Source: Amycolatopsis pretoriensis
GTDB taxonomy: Bacteria > Actinomycetota > Actinomycetes > Mycobacteriales > Pseudonocardiaceae
Length of the DNA stretch: 64,000 nucleotides
Direction: 5' to 3'
Assembly: GCF_900107925.1 (NCBI RefSeq)
Contig: NZ_FNUJ01000003.1
Span: 682,001 to 746,000 of the forward strand
The translations under genes and the position numbers were made by a program. The notes below the pieces were generated by a model. That model saw only the letters and a program-made list of their open reading frames with translations, searched no databases and was not told the origin of the DNA. Of the stretch, positions 55,946-63,917 are shown piece by piece (the stretch's first letter is position 1; each line of letters starts with the position of its first letter).

Positions 55946-57121
55946 ATGAACCGCCGAAGTCTGGCCGCCGTGGGGGTGGCGTTGTCCTTGAGTTCCCTGG
56001 TCACCGGGTGTGGGTCGGAGACCGTGGCCGGGTTGGCGATCCCGCGGTCGCCGCTTCCGCCGCCGCCGTCTTCTGCATCGTCTTCACGGACCTCCACGCC
56101 GGCCCCGACGTCGAAGCTGGCCCGGCCGGGCGACTGCGCGGAACTGGTGAACAGCCTCGACTTACGCCGTAAGGTGGCGCAGCTGGTCGTCGTCGGGGTG
56201 TCCGGCGACAACCCGGGTGCCGCGGTGTCGATGGTGCGCGACAACCAGGTCGGCGGGATCTTCATCGGCGGTAACGCAACAGCGTTGTTGAAAGATCGTT
56301 CCCTGGACGCGCTCCAGGCCGCGGCCCAGCTGCCGGTGGCGGTGTCGGTGGACGAAGAGGGCGGCCGCGTCCAGCGCATCGACGACCTCGACGGCGACAT
56401 CCCGTCGGCCCGGCAGCTGGCCGCGACCAAGTCCCCCGCCGAGGTCCGCAAGCTGGCCGCCGACCGCGGCCGCCAGCTACGCGCCCGCGGTGTGACGGTC
56501 GACTTCGCACCGGACACCGACGTCACCGATGCCCCGGACGACGACGTCATCGGCGACCGCTCCTTCAGCCCCGACCCGAACCGCGTGAAGACGTACGCGG
56601 CGGCGTTCGCGGCGGGCCTGCGCGACGGCGGGGTGCAGCCGGTGCTCAAGCACTTCCCCGGTCACGGCCACGGCTCGGGCGATTCGCACAAGGGCACGGT
56701 CGTGACGCCCCCGCTCGCGCAGCTGCGGACCGTCGACCTGGTGCCTTACCGCGACATCGCGAGCTACGGACCGGTCGCGGTCATGGTCGGCCACCTCGAC
56801 GTGCCCGACCTGACCGGCGGCGTCCCGGCGTCGATCTCGCCGGCGGCGTACCAGCTGCTGCGCACCGAGTTCGGCTTCACCGGGCTGGTCCTGACCGACG
56901 ACCTCGGTGCGATGAAGGCGATCACAGCGCAGTATTCGCTGCCCGACGCCGTGCTCAAGGCACTGCAGGCCGGCGCGGACGAGGCGCTGTGGTCGTCCGG
57001 CGGCCGCGTGGACGAGGTGCTCGACCGGCTGGCCAAGGCCGTGCAGGCCGGAGAGCTGCCCGCGGCGCGCGTGCAGGAGTCGGTGACGCGGGTGCTCCGC
57101 AGCAAGGGCGCCTGCGGCTGA
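55946..57121 (+). CDS. Family 3 beta-N-acetylglucosaminidase lipoprotein (LpqI/NagZ-like)
   Basis: A 391-residue lipoprotein. The lipobox is SLVTGC with Cys22, followed by a Ser/Pro/Thr-rich linker to residue 60. The GH3 domain has KHFPGHGHGSGDSHKG and the nucleophile Asp in VLTDDLGAMKAI, as in NagZ-type enzymes of cell-wall recycling (M. tuberculosis LpqI, from memory). The gene contains one TTA leucine codon (residue 73), rare in such genomes. GAAGGGA lies before the ATG. Confidence 0.93.
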   Translation: MNRRSLAAVGVALSLSSLVTGCGSETVAGLAIPRSPLPPPPSSASSSRTSTPAPTSKLARPGDCAELVNSLDLRRKVAQLVVVGVSGDNPGAAVSMVRDNQVGGIFIGGNATALLKDRSLDALQAAAQLPVAVSVDEEGGRVQRIDDLDGDIPSARQLAATKSPAEVRKLAADRGRQLRARGVTVDFAPDTDVTDAPDDDVIGDRSFSPDPNRVKTYAAAFAAGLRDGGVQPVLKHFPGHGHGSGDSHKGTVVTPPLAQLRTVDLVPYRDIASYGPVAVMVGHLDVPDLTGGVPASISPAAYQLLRTEFGFTGLVLTDDLGAMKAITAQYSLPDAVLKALQAGADEALWSSGGRVDEVLDRLAKAVQAGELPAARVQESVTRVLRSKGACG

Positions 57122-57167
57122 TCGTCCCTAGACTCCTCGGCGGAACGCCACCTACCTGAGGAGCGGA

Positions 57168-58037
57168 ATGGCAAACCTGGGCGGCACTTTCAGCCTCGGC
57201 GGGGAAGTCCCCGTGACCCGGATGGGGTACGGGGCCATGCAGTTGGCCGGCCCCGGTGTCTGGGGACCGCCGCGCGACCACGACACCGCGGTCGCCGTGC
57301 TGCGCGAAGCCGTCGAAAGCGGCGTCACCCACATCGACACCAGCGACTACTACGGGCCGCACACCGTGAACGCGGTGATCAAGGAGGCCCTCCACCCGTA
57401 CCCGGAATCGTTGACGATCGTGACGAAGGTCGGCGCGCGACGGACCCCCGACAAGGCGTGGCCGCCCGCGTTGTCGGCCGACGAGCTGACCCAGGCCGTG
57501 CACGACAACCTCCGCAACCTCGGCGTCGACACGATCGACGTCGTGAACCTGCGGCTGAGCAACGCCGCCGGCGACTACCCGGTGCCGATGTCGGTGGCCG
57601 AACCGTTCGGAGTGCTCGCGGAGCTGCGGCAGCAAGGCTTGATCAAGCACCTCGGCGTCAGCCACGTCACCGCGGAGCAGCTCGACGAGGCGAAGGCGAT
57701 CGCGCCGGTCGTCTGCGTGCAGAACCAGTACAACCTGGCGCACCGCGAAAACGACGACCTCGTCGACAAGTGCGCCGCCGAAGGCATCGCCTTCGTGCCG
57801 TACTTCCCGCTCGGCGGGTTCAGCCCGCTGCAGTCCGGGATCCTCGACGACTGCGCCGCCCGCGTCGGCGCGACGCCGATGCAGGTCGCGCTCGCGTGGC
57901 TGCTGCAGCGGTCTTCGTCGATGCTGCTCATCCCCGGGACGTCGTCGCTGGAGCACCTGCGCGAGAACCTCGCCGCGGCCTCGCTGGAACTGCCGGCCGA
58001 CGTCCTGGCCGACCTCGACCGGATCGGGGCCGCCTGA
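57168..58037 (+). CDS. Aldo-keto reductase
   Basis: A 289-residue NADPH-dependent oxidoreductase. The catalytic Asp and Tyr are in HIDTSDYYGPH, the Lys is in IVTKVGAR, and the C-terminal coenzyme loop LLIPGTSSLEHLREN is normal. The usual active-site histidine position reads NLRLSN, so it may be altered. GAGGAGCGGA precedes the ATG. The stop codon overlaps the next start (TGATG). Confidence 0.92.
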   Translation: MANLGGTFSLGGEVPVTRMGYGAMQLAGPGVWGPPRDHDTAVAVLREAVESGVTHIDTSDYYGPHTVNAVIKEALHPYPESLTIVTKVGARRTPDKAWPPALSADELTQAVHDNLRNLGVDTIDVVNLRLSNAAGDYPVPMSVAEPFGVLAELRQQGLIKHLGVSHVTAEQLDEAKAIAPVVCVQNQYNLAHRENDDLVDKCAAEGIAFVPYFPLGGFSPLQSGILDDCAARVGATPMQVALAWLLQRSSSMLLIPGTSSLEHLRENLAAASLELPADVLADLDRIGAA

Positions 58038-58444
58038 TGGCCGAGTGGGGCGACCTGGTCGCGTACATCCGGCAGGCGTACCGGGTCGTGCGCGACGAGC
58101 CGGACGAGATCCGCATCCGGCTGATCTTCGGCGACGACCCCGACACCGAGCAGCGCGCCCAGATCATGGTGATCGCCCGCGAGATCCTCGACCAGCGCGA
58201 GGACTGGGTCCAGATCGCGACGCCGTTCGCCCGCCACGACGAGGTCGACCTCCTCGACGTGCTGACCGAGGTCGGCAACTCGACTGTCGTGGGCGGCCTC
58301 GCGGTGATGGGCGACCACCTCGTGCTGCGCCACTCGCTGCCGCTGATCAACCTCGACATCAACGAGTTCATCGACCCCCTGGAACTGGTGGCGGGCGCGG
58401 CGGAGCTGCTGGAGCAGCAGTTCACCGGCCGCGACGACTACTGA
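58037..58444 (+). CDS. YbjN/TY-chaperone-like conserved protein
   Basis: A 135-residue soluble protein starting MAEWGDLVAYIRQAY. The segments RIRLIFGDDPDTEQRAQIMV and LRHSLPLINLDINEFIDPL resemble the YbjN-like fold related to type III secretion chaperones. The role is unknown. Its start overlaps the aldo-keto reductase stop; its end overlaps the convergent MFS gene by 23 bp. Confidence 0.65.
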   Translation: MAEWGDLVAYIRQAYRVVRDEPDEIRIRLIFGDDPDTEQRAQIMVIAREILDQREDWVQIATPFARHDEVDLLDVLTEVGNSTVVGGLAVMGDHLVLRHSLPLINLDINEFIDPLELVAGAAELLEQQFTGRDDY

Positions 58445-59732
58445 GTGGCACAACCGCGATGGCAGCGGCCACGGTCAGTCCGGCAGCTACGCCGAACGCC
58501 GTGGCCGCTCTATCACTGATCAGGTAGAGCCCGCCGAGCAGCGCGACTCCGAGGGTTCCGCCGAGCTGTTGCACGGCGTTGAGCAGCCCGGCGGCCGAGC
58601 CCGTCTCGTGCGGGCGGACGTGGTCCAGCGCCGCGGTGAAGAACGGGACCGTGAACGTCCCCATGCCCAGACCGCACACCGCGAGCGCGACCGCGCGCAC
58701 CTCGATCAGTGATAGAGCGAGCGTCCCGATCAGCGATAGAGCCAGTCCGGCGAACATCACGCGCGCGCCGAACCGCGGCACCAACTCGCTGCCCGCGAAC
58801 CACGACGCCACCGCGAGCCCGGCCGAAAGCGGCAGGAGCGTCAGACCCGCGGTGCGGACGTCGGCGCCTTCGCCGAGCTGCAGTTGCATCGGGACGACCT
58901 GCATCAGCCCGGTCATCATCGCGAAGAACAGCAGCGACCCCGCGAGCGCGGACGGGAAGCCGCGGTTGGCGAACAGGCTCGGCTCGACCAGCGGTGCGGA
59001 CGTGCGACGCTGGTGCACCGCGAACACGCCGAGCACGACGGCGCCGGCGGCGAGCAGCCACCAGTTCGTTCCGGCCGGGCTGATCAGCGGGTAGCCGACG
59101 AGCCCGATTCCGGTGATGACGAGCAGCGTGCCCACGACGTCGAGCTTCGGGCGCGTCGCGGCCCTGTCCTCGCGCAGGTACCGCGCGGCGAGCAGGACGG
59201 CCAGCCCGAGCGGGACGTTCACCAGGAACGCCGCGCGCCACGACACGGCGTGGGTCAGGAGCCCGCCGAGCAGCGGGCCGGTGACCGCGGACAGCCCCAT
59301 CACCGGGCCGATCGTGCCGAGCGCCTTCGCGCGCTCATTGCCGTCGAACAGTGCGCGGATGAGCCCGATGGTCTGCGGGATGACGAGCGCCGCCGCTGCA
59401 CCCTGCACCGCTCTAGCAGTGATAAGGAGACCGGCGCCCGGTGCGGCCGCGCAGACCAGGGACGCGAGCACGAAGCTCGCCACGCCGAGCTTGAACGCCC
59501 GGGCGCGGCCGAACACGTCCCCGAGCCGGCCGCCGGTGATCAAGAGGACCGCGAACGGCAGCGTGTACGCCGCGGAAAACCACGGGATGTCGGCCGCCGG
59601 GCCGGGCAGCTCGGTGTGGATGACCGGGCCGGCGACCTGGACGATCGTCGCGTCGAGCAGGTTCATCGCTTCGGCCGTGAGCAACACGGCGAGTGCGGCC
59701 CAGCGGTGCCGGTAGCGGATCGTGGTCGGCAA
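58422..59732 (-). CDS. MFS drug exporter (DHA2-like)
   Basis: A 436-residue membrane protein with about 14 helices. MNLLDATIVQVAGPVI is the DHA2 mark near the first helix, GGRLGDVFGRARAF is motif A, and GPLLGGLLTHAVSWRAAF lies in helix 5. The TTG at 59732 is chosen because AAAGGGGG lies about 7 bp upstream. The gene contains four stretches that resemble tetracycline operators, written in rare codons. It is divergent from an AsnC-type regulator, probably its controller. Confidence 0.88.
   Translation of the reverse strand: MPTTIRYRHRWAALAVLLTAEAMNLLDATIVQVAGPVIHTELPGPAADIPWFSAAYTLPFAVLLITGGRLGDVFGRARAFKLGVASFVLASLVCAAAPGAGLLITARAVQGAAAALVIPQTIGLIRALFDGNERAKALGTIGPVMGLSAVTGPLLGGLLTHAVSWRAAFLVNVPLGLAVLLAARYLREDRAATRPKLDVVGTLLVITGIGLVGYPLISPAGTNWWLLAAGAVVLGVFAVHQRRTSAPLVEPSLFANRGFPSALAGSLLFFAMMTGLMQVVPMQLQLGEGADVRTAGLTLLPLSAGLAVASWFAGSELVPRFGARVMFAGLALSLIGTLALSLIEVRAVALAVCGLGMGTFTVPFFTAALDHVRPHETGSAAGLLNAVQQLGGTLGVALLGGLYLISDRAATAFGVAAGLTVAAAIAVVPLSSRRGR
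58508..58743. promoter_or_regulatory. Three tetO-like sites inside the MFS gene
   Basis: Sites at 58508-58524 (on the minus strand CCTGATCAGTGATAGAG), 58701-58717 (CTCGATCAGTGATAGAG) and 58725-58741 (CCCGATCAGCGATAGAG). All match the core of the tetracycline operator. A fourth, weaker one lies at 59411-59427. See the finding for codon evidence. Confidence 0.4.
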
Positions 59733-59842
59733 GAGGTGCCCCCTTTCGTTCGCCACCGACCATCGCTTCTTCGTCGCCGGAGCTTCCACTTTCCAGGGCG
59801 AGCTTGCTGATTTGTTCCACGTGGTGCGCTTTGATGAGGGAT

Positions 59843-60793
59843 ATGACCACGGCTTTGGACGACGTCGACCGCGCGCTGATCCACGCGTTGCACCTCGACG
59901 GGCGGGCGCCGTTCACCAGAATCGGCGAAGTGCTCGGCGTCTCGACGCAGACAGTCGCGCGCCGCTATCGACGGCTACGCGCCGAAGCGTCGCTCCGCGT
60001 TGTCGGGCTGCCGGACCCGCAACGCGCCGGGCAGGCCGAGTGGATGGTCCGGCTGACCGCGACGCCGAACACCGCACGAGACGTTGCGCTGGCACTGTCT
60101 CGGCGGGCCGACACGGCGTGGGTCAAGCTCGTGTCGGGCGGCACGGAGATCTGCGTGAACGTGCACACGCCGGCCGCGAGCGACCATTCGCTGCTGCTGC
60201 GGGACGTCCCGCGCTCCGCGAGCATCACCGCGGTGTCGGCGCACCAGTTGCTGCACCGCTACTTCGGCGGCCCGACCGCGTGGCTCGGCCGCGCGGATGC
60301 CCTCGACGCCACACAGGTCGCCGCGTTGACACCTGTCGTGTCGGGCGAGGGCAAGCCACTGACCGAGGATGACGACGCGCTGATGACGGCGTTGCAGCGG
60401 GACGGCCGGGCGAGCCTGGCCGACCTGGCGGCGGCCACCGGCTGGTCCGCGGCGACCGTCGCGCGCCGGCTGGCCGACCTCCAGGCGGGCGGCACGGTGT
60501 TCTTCGACCTGGAGGTCGACCCCGCCGCGCTGGGTGCGACGACCCACGCGCTGCTCTGGATGTCGGTCGCGCCCGCGCACCTCGACGCCGTCGCCCGGGA
60601 ACTGGCCACCCACCCGGAACTGGCGCTCGTCGCGGCGACGACCGGGCCGGCCAACCTGGTCGCGCACGCTCTCTGCCCGGACGCGGCCGGGCTGCACCAC
60701 TACCTGACCCGCCGGCTGGGTGCGCTCGACGCCGTCCACACGCTGGAGACGGCGCCGGTCCTGCGCACCCTCAAAGCGGCCGCGTCCCGCTGA
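59843..60793 (+). CDS. Double-headed Lrp/AsnC family regulator
   Basis: A 316-residue protein made of two Lrp-like halves. The first helix-turn-helix is FTRIGEVLGVSTQTVARRY and the second (residues about 190-230) is LADLAAATGWSAATVARRL, each followed by an effector-type domain. The ATG at 59843 has GAGGG close before it. The gene is divergent from the MFS exporter, which it probably controls. A short CCACGTGG palindrome lies between them. Confidence 0.87.
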   Translation: MTTALDDVDRALIHALHLDGRAPFTRIGEVLGVSTQTVARRYRRLRAEASLRVVGLPDPQRAGQAEWMVRLTATPNTARDVALALSRRADTAWVKLVSGGTEICVNVHTPAASDHSLLLRDVPRSASITAVSAHQLLHRYFGGPTAWLGRADALDATQVAALTPVVSGEGKPLTEDDDALMTALQRDGRASLADLAAATGWSAATVARRLADLQAGGTVFFDLEVDPAALGATTHALLWMSVAPAHLDAVARELATHPELALVAATTGPANLVAHALCPDAAGLHHYLTRRLGALDAVHTLETAPVLRTLKAAASR

Positions 60794-60798
60794 CCCGC

Positions 60799-60852
60799 AG
60801 CTTTCACGTGAAAGCTCCCACCAGGGGGCGTAGCTTTCACGTGAAAGCTACG
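60799..60852. repeat. Two AGCTTTCACGTGAAAGCT palindromes between convergent genes
   Basis: Perfect 18-bp palindromes at 60799-60816 and 60832-60849; the second extends to 24 bp (60829-60852). They sit between the AsnC gene and a small minus-strand gene and repeat the core found at 12741-12808. Confidence 0.88.
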
Positions 60853-61101
60853 TCAGCGGGCTCGCGGAATCCGCAGCTGCATCGCCGGCGCCGGCTCCAG
60901 GATCCGCTGCAGCCGGGCCCGCCCCAGCCGGTGGAGCATCTCCCCGAGCTCCTCCGACGCGATACTGCCTTCGAGGTCCAGCCGCGTCAGCTTGACGACG
61001 CGGTCGATCTCCCCGGCGGGAAGCCGCCCCGCGAACTCCCCGGCCAGCCACACCCCGACTTCGTTGACGACGTCGTCCGCCCGGTGGCTCCGTACGGTCA
61101 T
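60853..61101 (-). CDS. Small helical conserved protein
   Basis: An 82-residue soluble protein (MTVRSHRADDVVNEVG, then LPAGEIDRVVKLTRLDLEG and LGEMLHRLGRARLQRIL). It is mostly helical with a possible small DNA- or protein-binding fold; no family is recognised. GAGGAG lies about 10 bp before the ATG. It ends right beside the palindromic repeats. Confidence 0.6.
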   Translation of the reverse strand: MTVRSHRADDVVNEVGVWLAGEFAGRLPAGEIDRVVKLTRLDLEGSIASEELGEMLHRLGRARLQRILEPAPAMQLRIPRAR

Positions 61102-61421
61102 CGCTCTCGCTCTCCTCGTTTCGGATCGCCTTCGCCCAGGTCGAAGCCGGAAAATCCCGGTCCGACGCAGAACCGACGAGCCCACCCCCGGGCCATGACG
61201 CGGAATCGCGGAAATTCGTGGCACAAACCCTTTCCGTGTCCGGACCGGTGAGTACCGTGACCACCCGCTGTCACTCACATGGGCTGTTCGCCGCCTCAAG
61301 TTGTCGGCCGATCGGGTGGAAAACGCGGGAAGACCACCCGGGCCGCGTACGGGACAGGACTCTGGAGACGTCCGGTAGTGCGGGCGTTCCCTTGCGGGAC
61401 GCGGAAACGGAGACGCGATCC
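61102..61421. other. Intergenic region without recognised gene
   Basis: This 320-bp gap between two divergent small genes presumably holds both promoters. I see no clear hairpin, repeat or conserved box in it. Confidence 0.5.
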
Positions 61422-61598
61422 ATGGCCCGGTACGACCGGACCGACCTCGGGGCGTACAGCCTGGGGTTGCTCGAGGCCGCCGACGCGGCACGCGTGGAGC
61501 GGCACCTCGCCGCGTGCCGGGACTGCCGCCAGGAAGTCCGGGAGTTCGAGGCCGTCCGCACGATGCTCGACCACCTCGGTCCCGCGCAGTCCACATAG
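61422..61598 (+). CDS. Stand-alone zinc-finger anti-sigma-like protein (ZAS)
   Basis: A 58-residue protein with the ZAS pattern of anti-sigma factors: ALGAYSLGLLE-type opening (LGAYSLGLLEAADAARVE), then HLAACRDCRQEV, the HxxxCxxC zinc site, and a short helix. There is no membrane segment and no sigma factor gene nearby, so it may be a truncated or free-standing anti-sigma module. Confidence 0.7.
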   Translation: MARYDRTDLGAYSLGLLEAADAARVERHLAACRDCRQEVREFEAVRTMLDHLGPAQST

Positions 61599-61708
61599 GA
61601 CTGATCGCACTCACGACCGTCACGGAGAGCCACGTCCGGTTGACGGCGGCCGCACGGTTCAACTCGGGAGTCGTTCGCGCACACCCCTTGCCCGACCCGC
61701 CAGAATCC

Positions 61709-61737
61709 TTGACTGGACTAGACCAATCTGCTCTAGT
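61709..61737 (+). promoter_or_regulatory. Predicted promoter of the chitinase gene
   Basis: A -35 box TTGACT (61709-61714) and a -10 box TCTAGT (61732-61737) are separated by 17 bp, about 100 bp before the chitinase start. A DasR-like site fills the spacer. Confidence 0.6.
61712..61727 (+). promoter_or_regulatory. DasR-type operator (dre) in the chitinase promoter
   Basis: ACTGGACTAGACCAAT matches the DasR consensus ACTGGTCTAGACCAGT at 14 of 16 positions and lies between the promoter boxes, so a GntR-type repressor released by aminosugar phosphates is likely to control chitinase. Confidence 0.65.
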
Positions 61738-61836
61738 GACCGGTGTCACCCTCGTCCCGGCCGGATGAGCACACCCCCTCCGACTCCGGGCGCCCCCGCG
61801 CCCGGGCTCAGTCGTGGCCGAAGGAGTGAGCCAGTC

Positions 61837-62919
61837 TTGAGAAGACGTCTTGTCGCGGTCCTGTCAGCATTCGCCGCCGCCGCCGGGCTCGTGCTCGGCG
61901 TGCCCGCCGCCACCGGTCAGGCCCCGCAGGCCGCGGCCGCCGCGTGCAGCGGGCCGAACTGGGTCGCCGGCCAGTGGTACGACGTGGGCGCGGTCGTCAA
62001 GTACACCAACGGCAGCTACTACCGCGCCAAGAACGCCAATCCGGGCTACGACCCGATCATCAGCACCTGGTACTGGGAGCCCTACAGCTGTGACGGCGGC
62101 GGCGGGACCACCTGCAACGCCCCCAACTGGGTCGCCGGCCAGTGGTACGACGTCGGCGCGATCGTCCGCTACACCAACGGCGGCTACTACCGCGCCAAGA
62201 ACGCGAACCCGGGCTACGACCCGATCATCAGCACCTGGTACTGGGAGCCCTACACCTGCGGCGGCGGCACGGACCCCGGCAACCCGCCGGGCAACCCCGG
62301 CGCGTTCGTCATCAGCGAAGCGCAGTTCAACCAGATCTTCCCGGGCCGCAACTCCTTCTACACCTACAGCGGCCTGACCGCGGCCCTGTCGGCCTACCCC
62401 GGCTTCGCGAACACCGGCAGCGACACGGTCAAGAAGCAGGAAGCCGCCGCGTTCCTCGCGAACGTCAACCACGAGACCGGCGGCCTCGTCTACATCGTCG
62501 AACAGAACACGGCCAACTACCCGCACTACTGCGACTACGGCCAGCCCTACGGCTGCCCGGCCGGCCAGGCCGCCTACTACGGCCGCGGTCCGATCCAGCT
62601 CAGCTGGAACTTCAACTACAAGGCCGCGGGTGACGCGCTGGGCATCGACCTGCTCGGCAACCCGTGGCAGGTCGAGCAGAACGCGGCCGTCGCCTGGAAG
62701 ACCGGCCTCTGGTACTGGAACACCCAGAGCGGCCCCGGCACCATGACCCCGCACAACGCCATGGTGAACGGCCGCGGCTTCGGCGAGACGATCCGCAGCA
62801 TCAACGGCTCGATCGAGTGCAACGGCGGCAACCCCGCCCAGGTGCAGAGCCGCGTCGACAAGTACCGCCAGATCACGTCGATCCTCGGCGTCGACCCGGG
62901 CGCGAACCTCTACTGCTGA
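61837..62919 (+). CDS. Secreted family 19 chitinase with two chitin-binding modules
   Basis: A 360-residue exported enzyme. A signal peptide (MRRRLVAVLSAFAAAAGLVL, to about residue 35) precedes two nearly identical 48-residue CBM5/12-like modules (WVAGQWYDVGA, YYRAKNANPGYDPI, STWYWEPY), then a short Gly/Pro linker and a GH19 domain. The catalytic Glu is in NVNHETGGLVYI; GRGPIQLSWNFNY follows as usual. The TTG at 61837 has GAAGGAG 10 bp before it. A DasR-like site lies upstream. Its 3' end overlaps the thioesterase gene. Confidence 0.95.
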   Translation: MRRRLVAVLSAFAAAAGLVLGVPAATGQAPQAAAAACSGPNWVAGQWYDVGAVVKYTNGSYYRAKNANPGYDPIISTWYWEPYSCDGGGGTTCNAPNWVAGQWYDVGAIVRYTNGGYYRAKNANPGYDPIISTWYWEPYTCGGGTDPGNPPGNPGAFVISEAQFNQIFPGRNSFYTYSGLTAALSAYPGFANTGSDTVKKQEAAAFLANVNHETGGLVYIVEQNTANYPHYCDYGQPYGCPAGQAAYYGRGPIQLSWNFNYKAAGDALGIDLLGNPWQVEQNAAVAWKTGLWYWNTQSGPGTMTPHNAMVNGRGFGETIRSINGSIECNGGNPAQVQSRVDKYRQITSILGVDPGANLYC

Positions 62920-63671
62920 CCCGGCCCGGACGGCTCACCCGCCCAGCGGGTGAGCCGTTCACCGAGCAGGGCGTCCACCGCCGCGCGGTGGTCGTCCACG
63001 TAGAAGTGCCCGCCCGCGAACGTTTTCAGCTCGAACTCGCCGGACGTGTGCGCCGCCCACCGCCGCGCCTCGGCCTCCGGCACTTTCGGGTCGCGGTCGC
63101 CCACGAGCGCGAGGATCGGGCAGCTCACGTCGGGGCCGGGCCGGCGGTGGTAGGTCTCCGCGGCCCGGTAGTCGTTGCGCAGCACCGGCAGCACCATCCG
63201 GGCCAGCCGCGGGTGCTCGAGCACCCGCGTGTCGGTTCCGCCGAGCCGCCGGACGTCGGCGAGCAGGGCGTCGTCCCCCAGTTCGTGCACCCACGCCGCC
63301 CGCGGAGCCGACGGGGCCCGCCGCGCGGACACGACCAGGCCGCGCACCCGGCTCCCGAGCCGCCGCGCGACCTCGAACGCCAGGCTCGCGCCCATGCTGT
63401 GCCCGAAGAACACCACCGGCCCGGTGACGTCGGCGTCGAGCACGGCGGCCAGCCGGTCGGCGAGCACGAGCAGGTCGTCCACCAGCGGTTCGGCGTGGCG
63501 GTCCTGCCGGCCCGGGTACTGCACGGCCAGCACGTCGACCGCCGGCGCCAGCGCCGCCGACGCCGCGTGGAAGCAGCTCGCCGCCCCGCCGGCGTGCGGG
63601 AACAGCACGAGCCGCGGCGCGCCAGGGGCCGCCGGGTGGAAGCGCCGGAGCCACGGCCGGGAATCCGTCAT
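62910..63671 (-). CDS. Type II thioesterase (alpha/beta hydrolase)
   Basis: A 253-residue enzyme of the GrsT/TEII type. The nucleophile Ser is in FFGHSMGASLAFE, the Asp in ALVGDRDPKV, and the His in FAGGHFYVDDH; LVLFPHAGGAASCF forms the oxyanion region. Such enzymes clean mis-loaded carriers in non-ribosomal peptide or polyketide synthases, but no synthase is in the window. Its C-terminal coding end carries the hairpin of the convergent chitinase gene. Confidence 0.9.
   Translation of the reverse strand: MTDSRPWLRRFHPAAPGAPRLVLFPHAGGAASCFHAASAALAPAVDVLAVQYPGRQDRHAEPLVDDLLVLADRLAAVLDADVTGPVVFFGHSMGASLAFEVARRLGSRVRGLVVSARRAPSAPRAAWVHELGDDALLADVRRLGGTDTRVLEHPRLARMVLPVLRNDYRAAETYHRRPGPDVSCPILALVGDRDPKVPEAEARRWAAHTSGEFELKTFAGGHFYVDDHRAAVDALLGERLTRWAGEPSGPGQQ
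62930..62958 (+). terminator. Chitinase terminator embedded in the thioesterase gene
   Basis: A perfect 13-bp stem (ACGGCTCACCCGC with GCGGGTGAGCCGT) and a 3-nt loop lie 10 bp after the chitinase stop codon, within the last codons of the thioesterase gene on the other strand. Confidence 0.7.
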
Positions 63672-63703
63672 ACCGCGAATGTCGCAGGCCGTGCGGAGGC
63701 GGC

Positions 63704-63889
63704 GCGACGCCAATCGTGCGGAAAGCCGGGCGGGCCCCAGCGCGCGAACCGCGACGGTCGCAGGCCGCCCGAAGCCGCCGCGGCAGGCCCCGGCGTGCAG
63801 ACCGCGATCCGCGAACATCGCAGGCCGGCCGAAGCCCCGCGACGCCAATCGTGCGGAAAGCCGGGCGGGCCCCGGCGTGCAGACCGCGA
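63704..63889. repeat. Intergenic direct repeats with a 135-bp period
   Basis: An identical 35-mer begins GCGACGCCAATCGTGCGG at 63704 and again at 63839. Around it, CGCAGGCCG and CCCCGGCGTGCAGACCGCGA also recur at 63760-63890. The block lies between the thioesterase and the partial gene at the window edge. It seems to have no coding role. Confidence 0.8.
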
Positions 63890-63917
63890 CCCGCCCGTTC
63901 CCTCCCTCCTCAGCGGG

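Noticed and set aside
62910..63671. Start of a non-ribosomal peptide or polyketide cluster
   Set aside because: Only the thioesterase is present. The gene beyond it encodes a chitin-binding protein, so a biosynthetic cluster cannot be claimed from this window.
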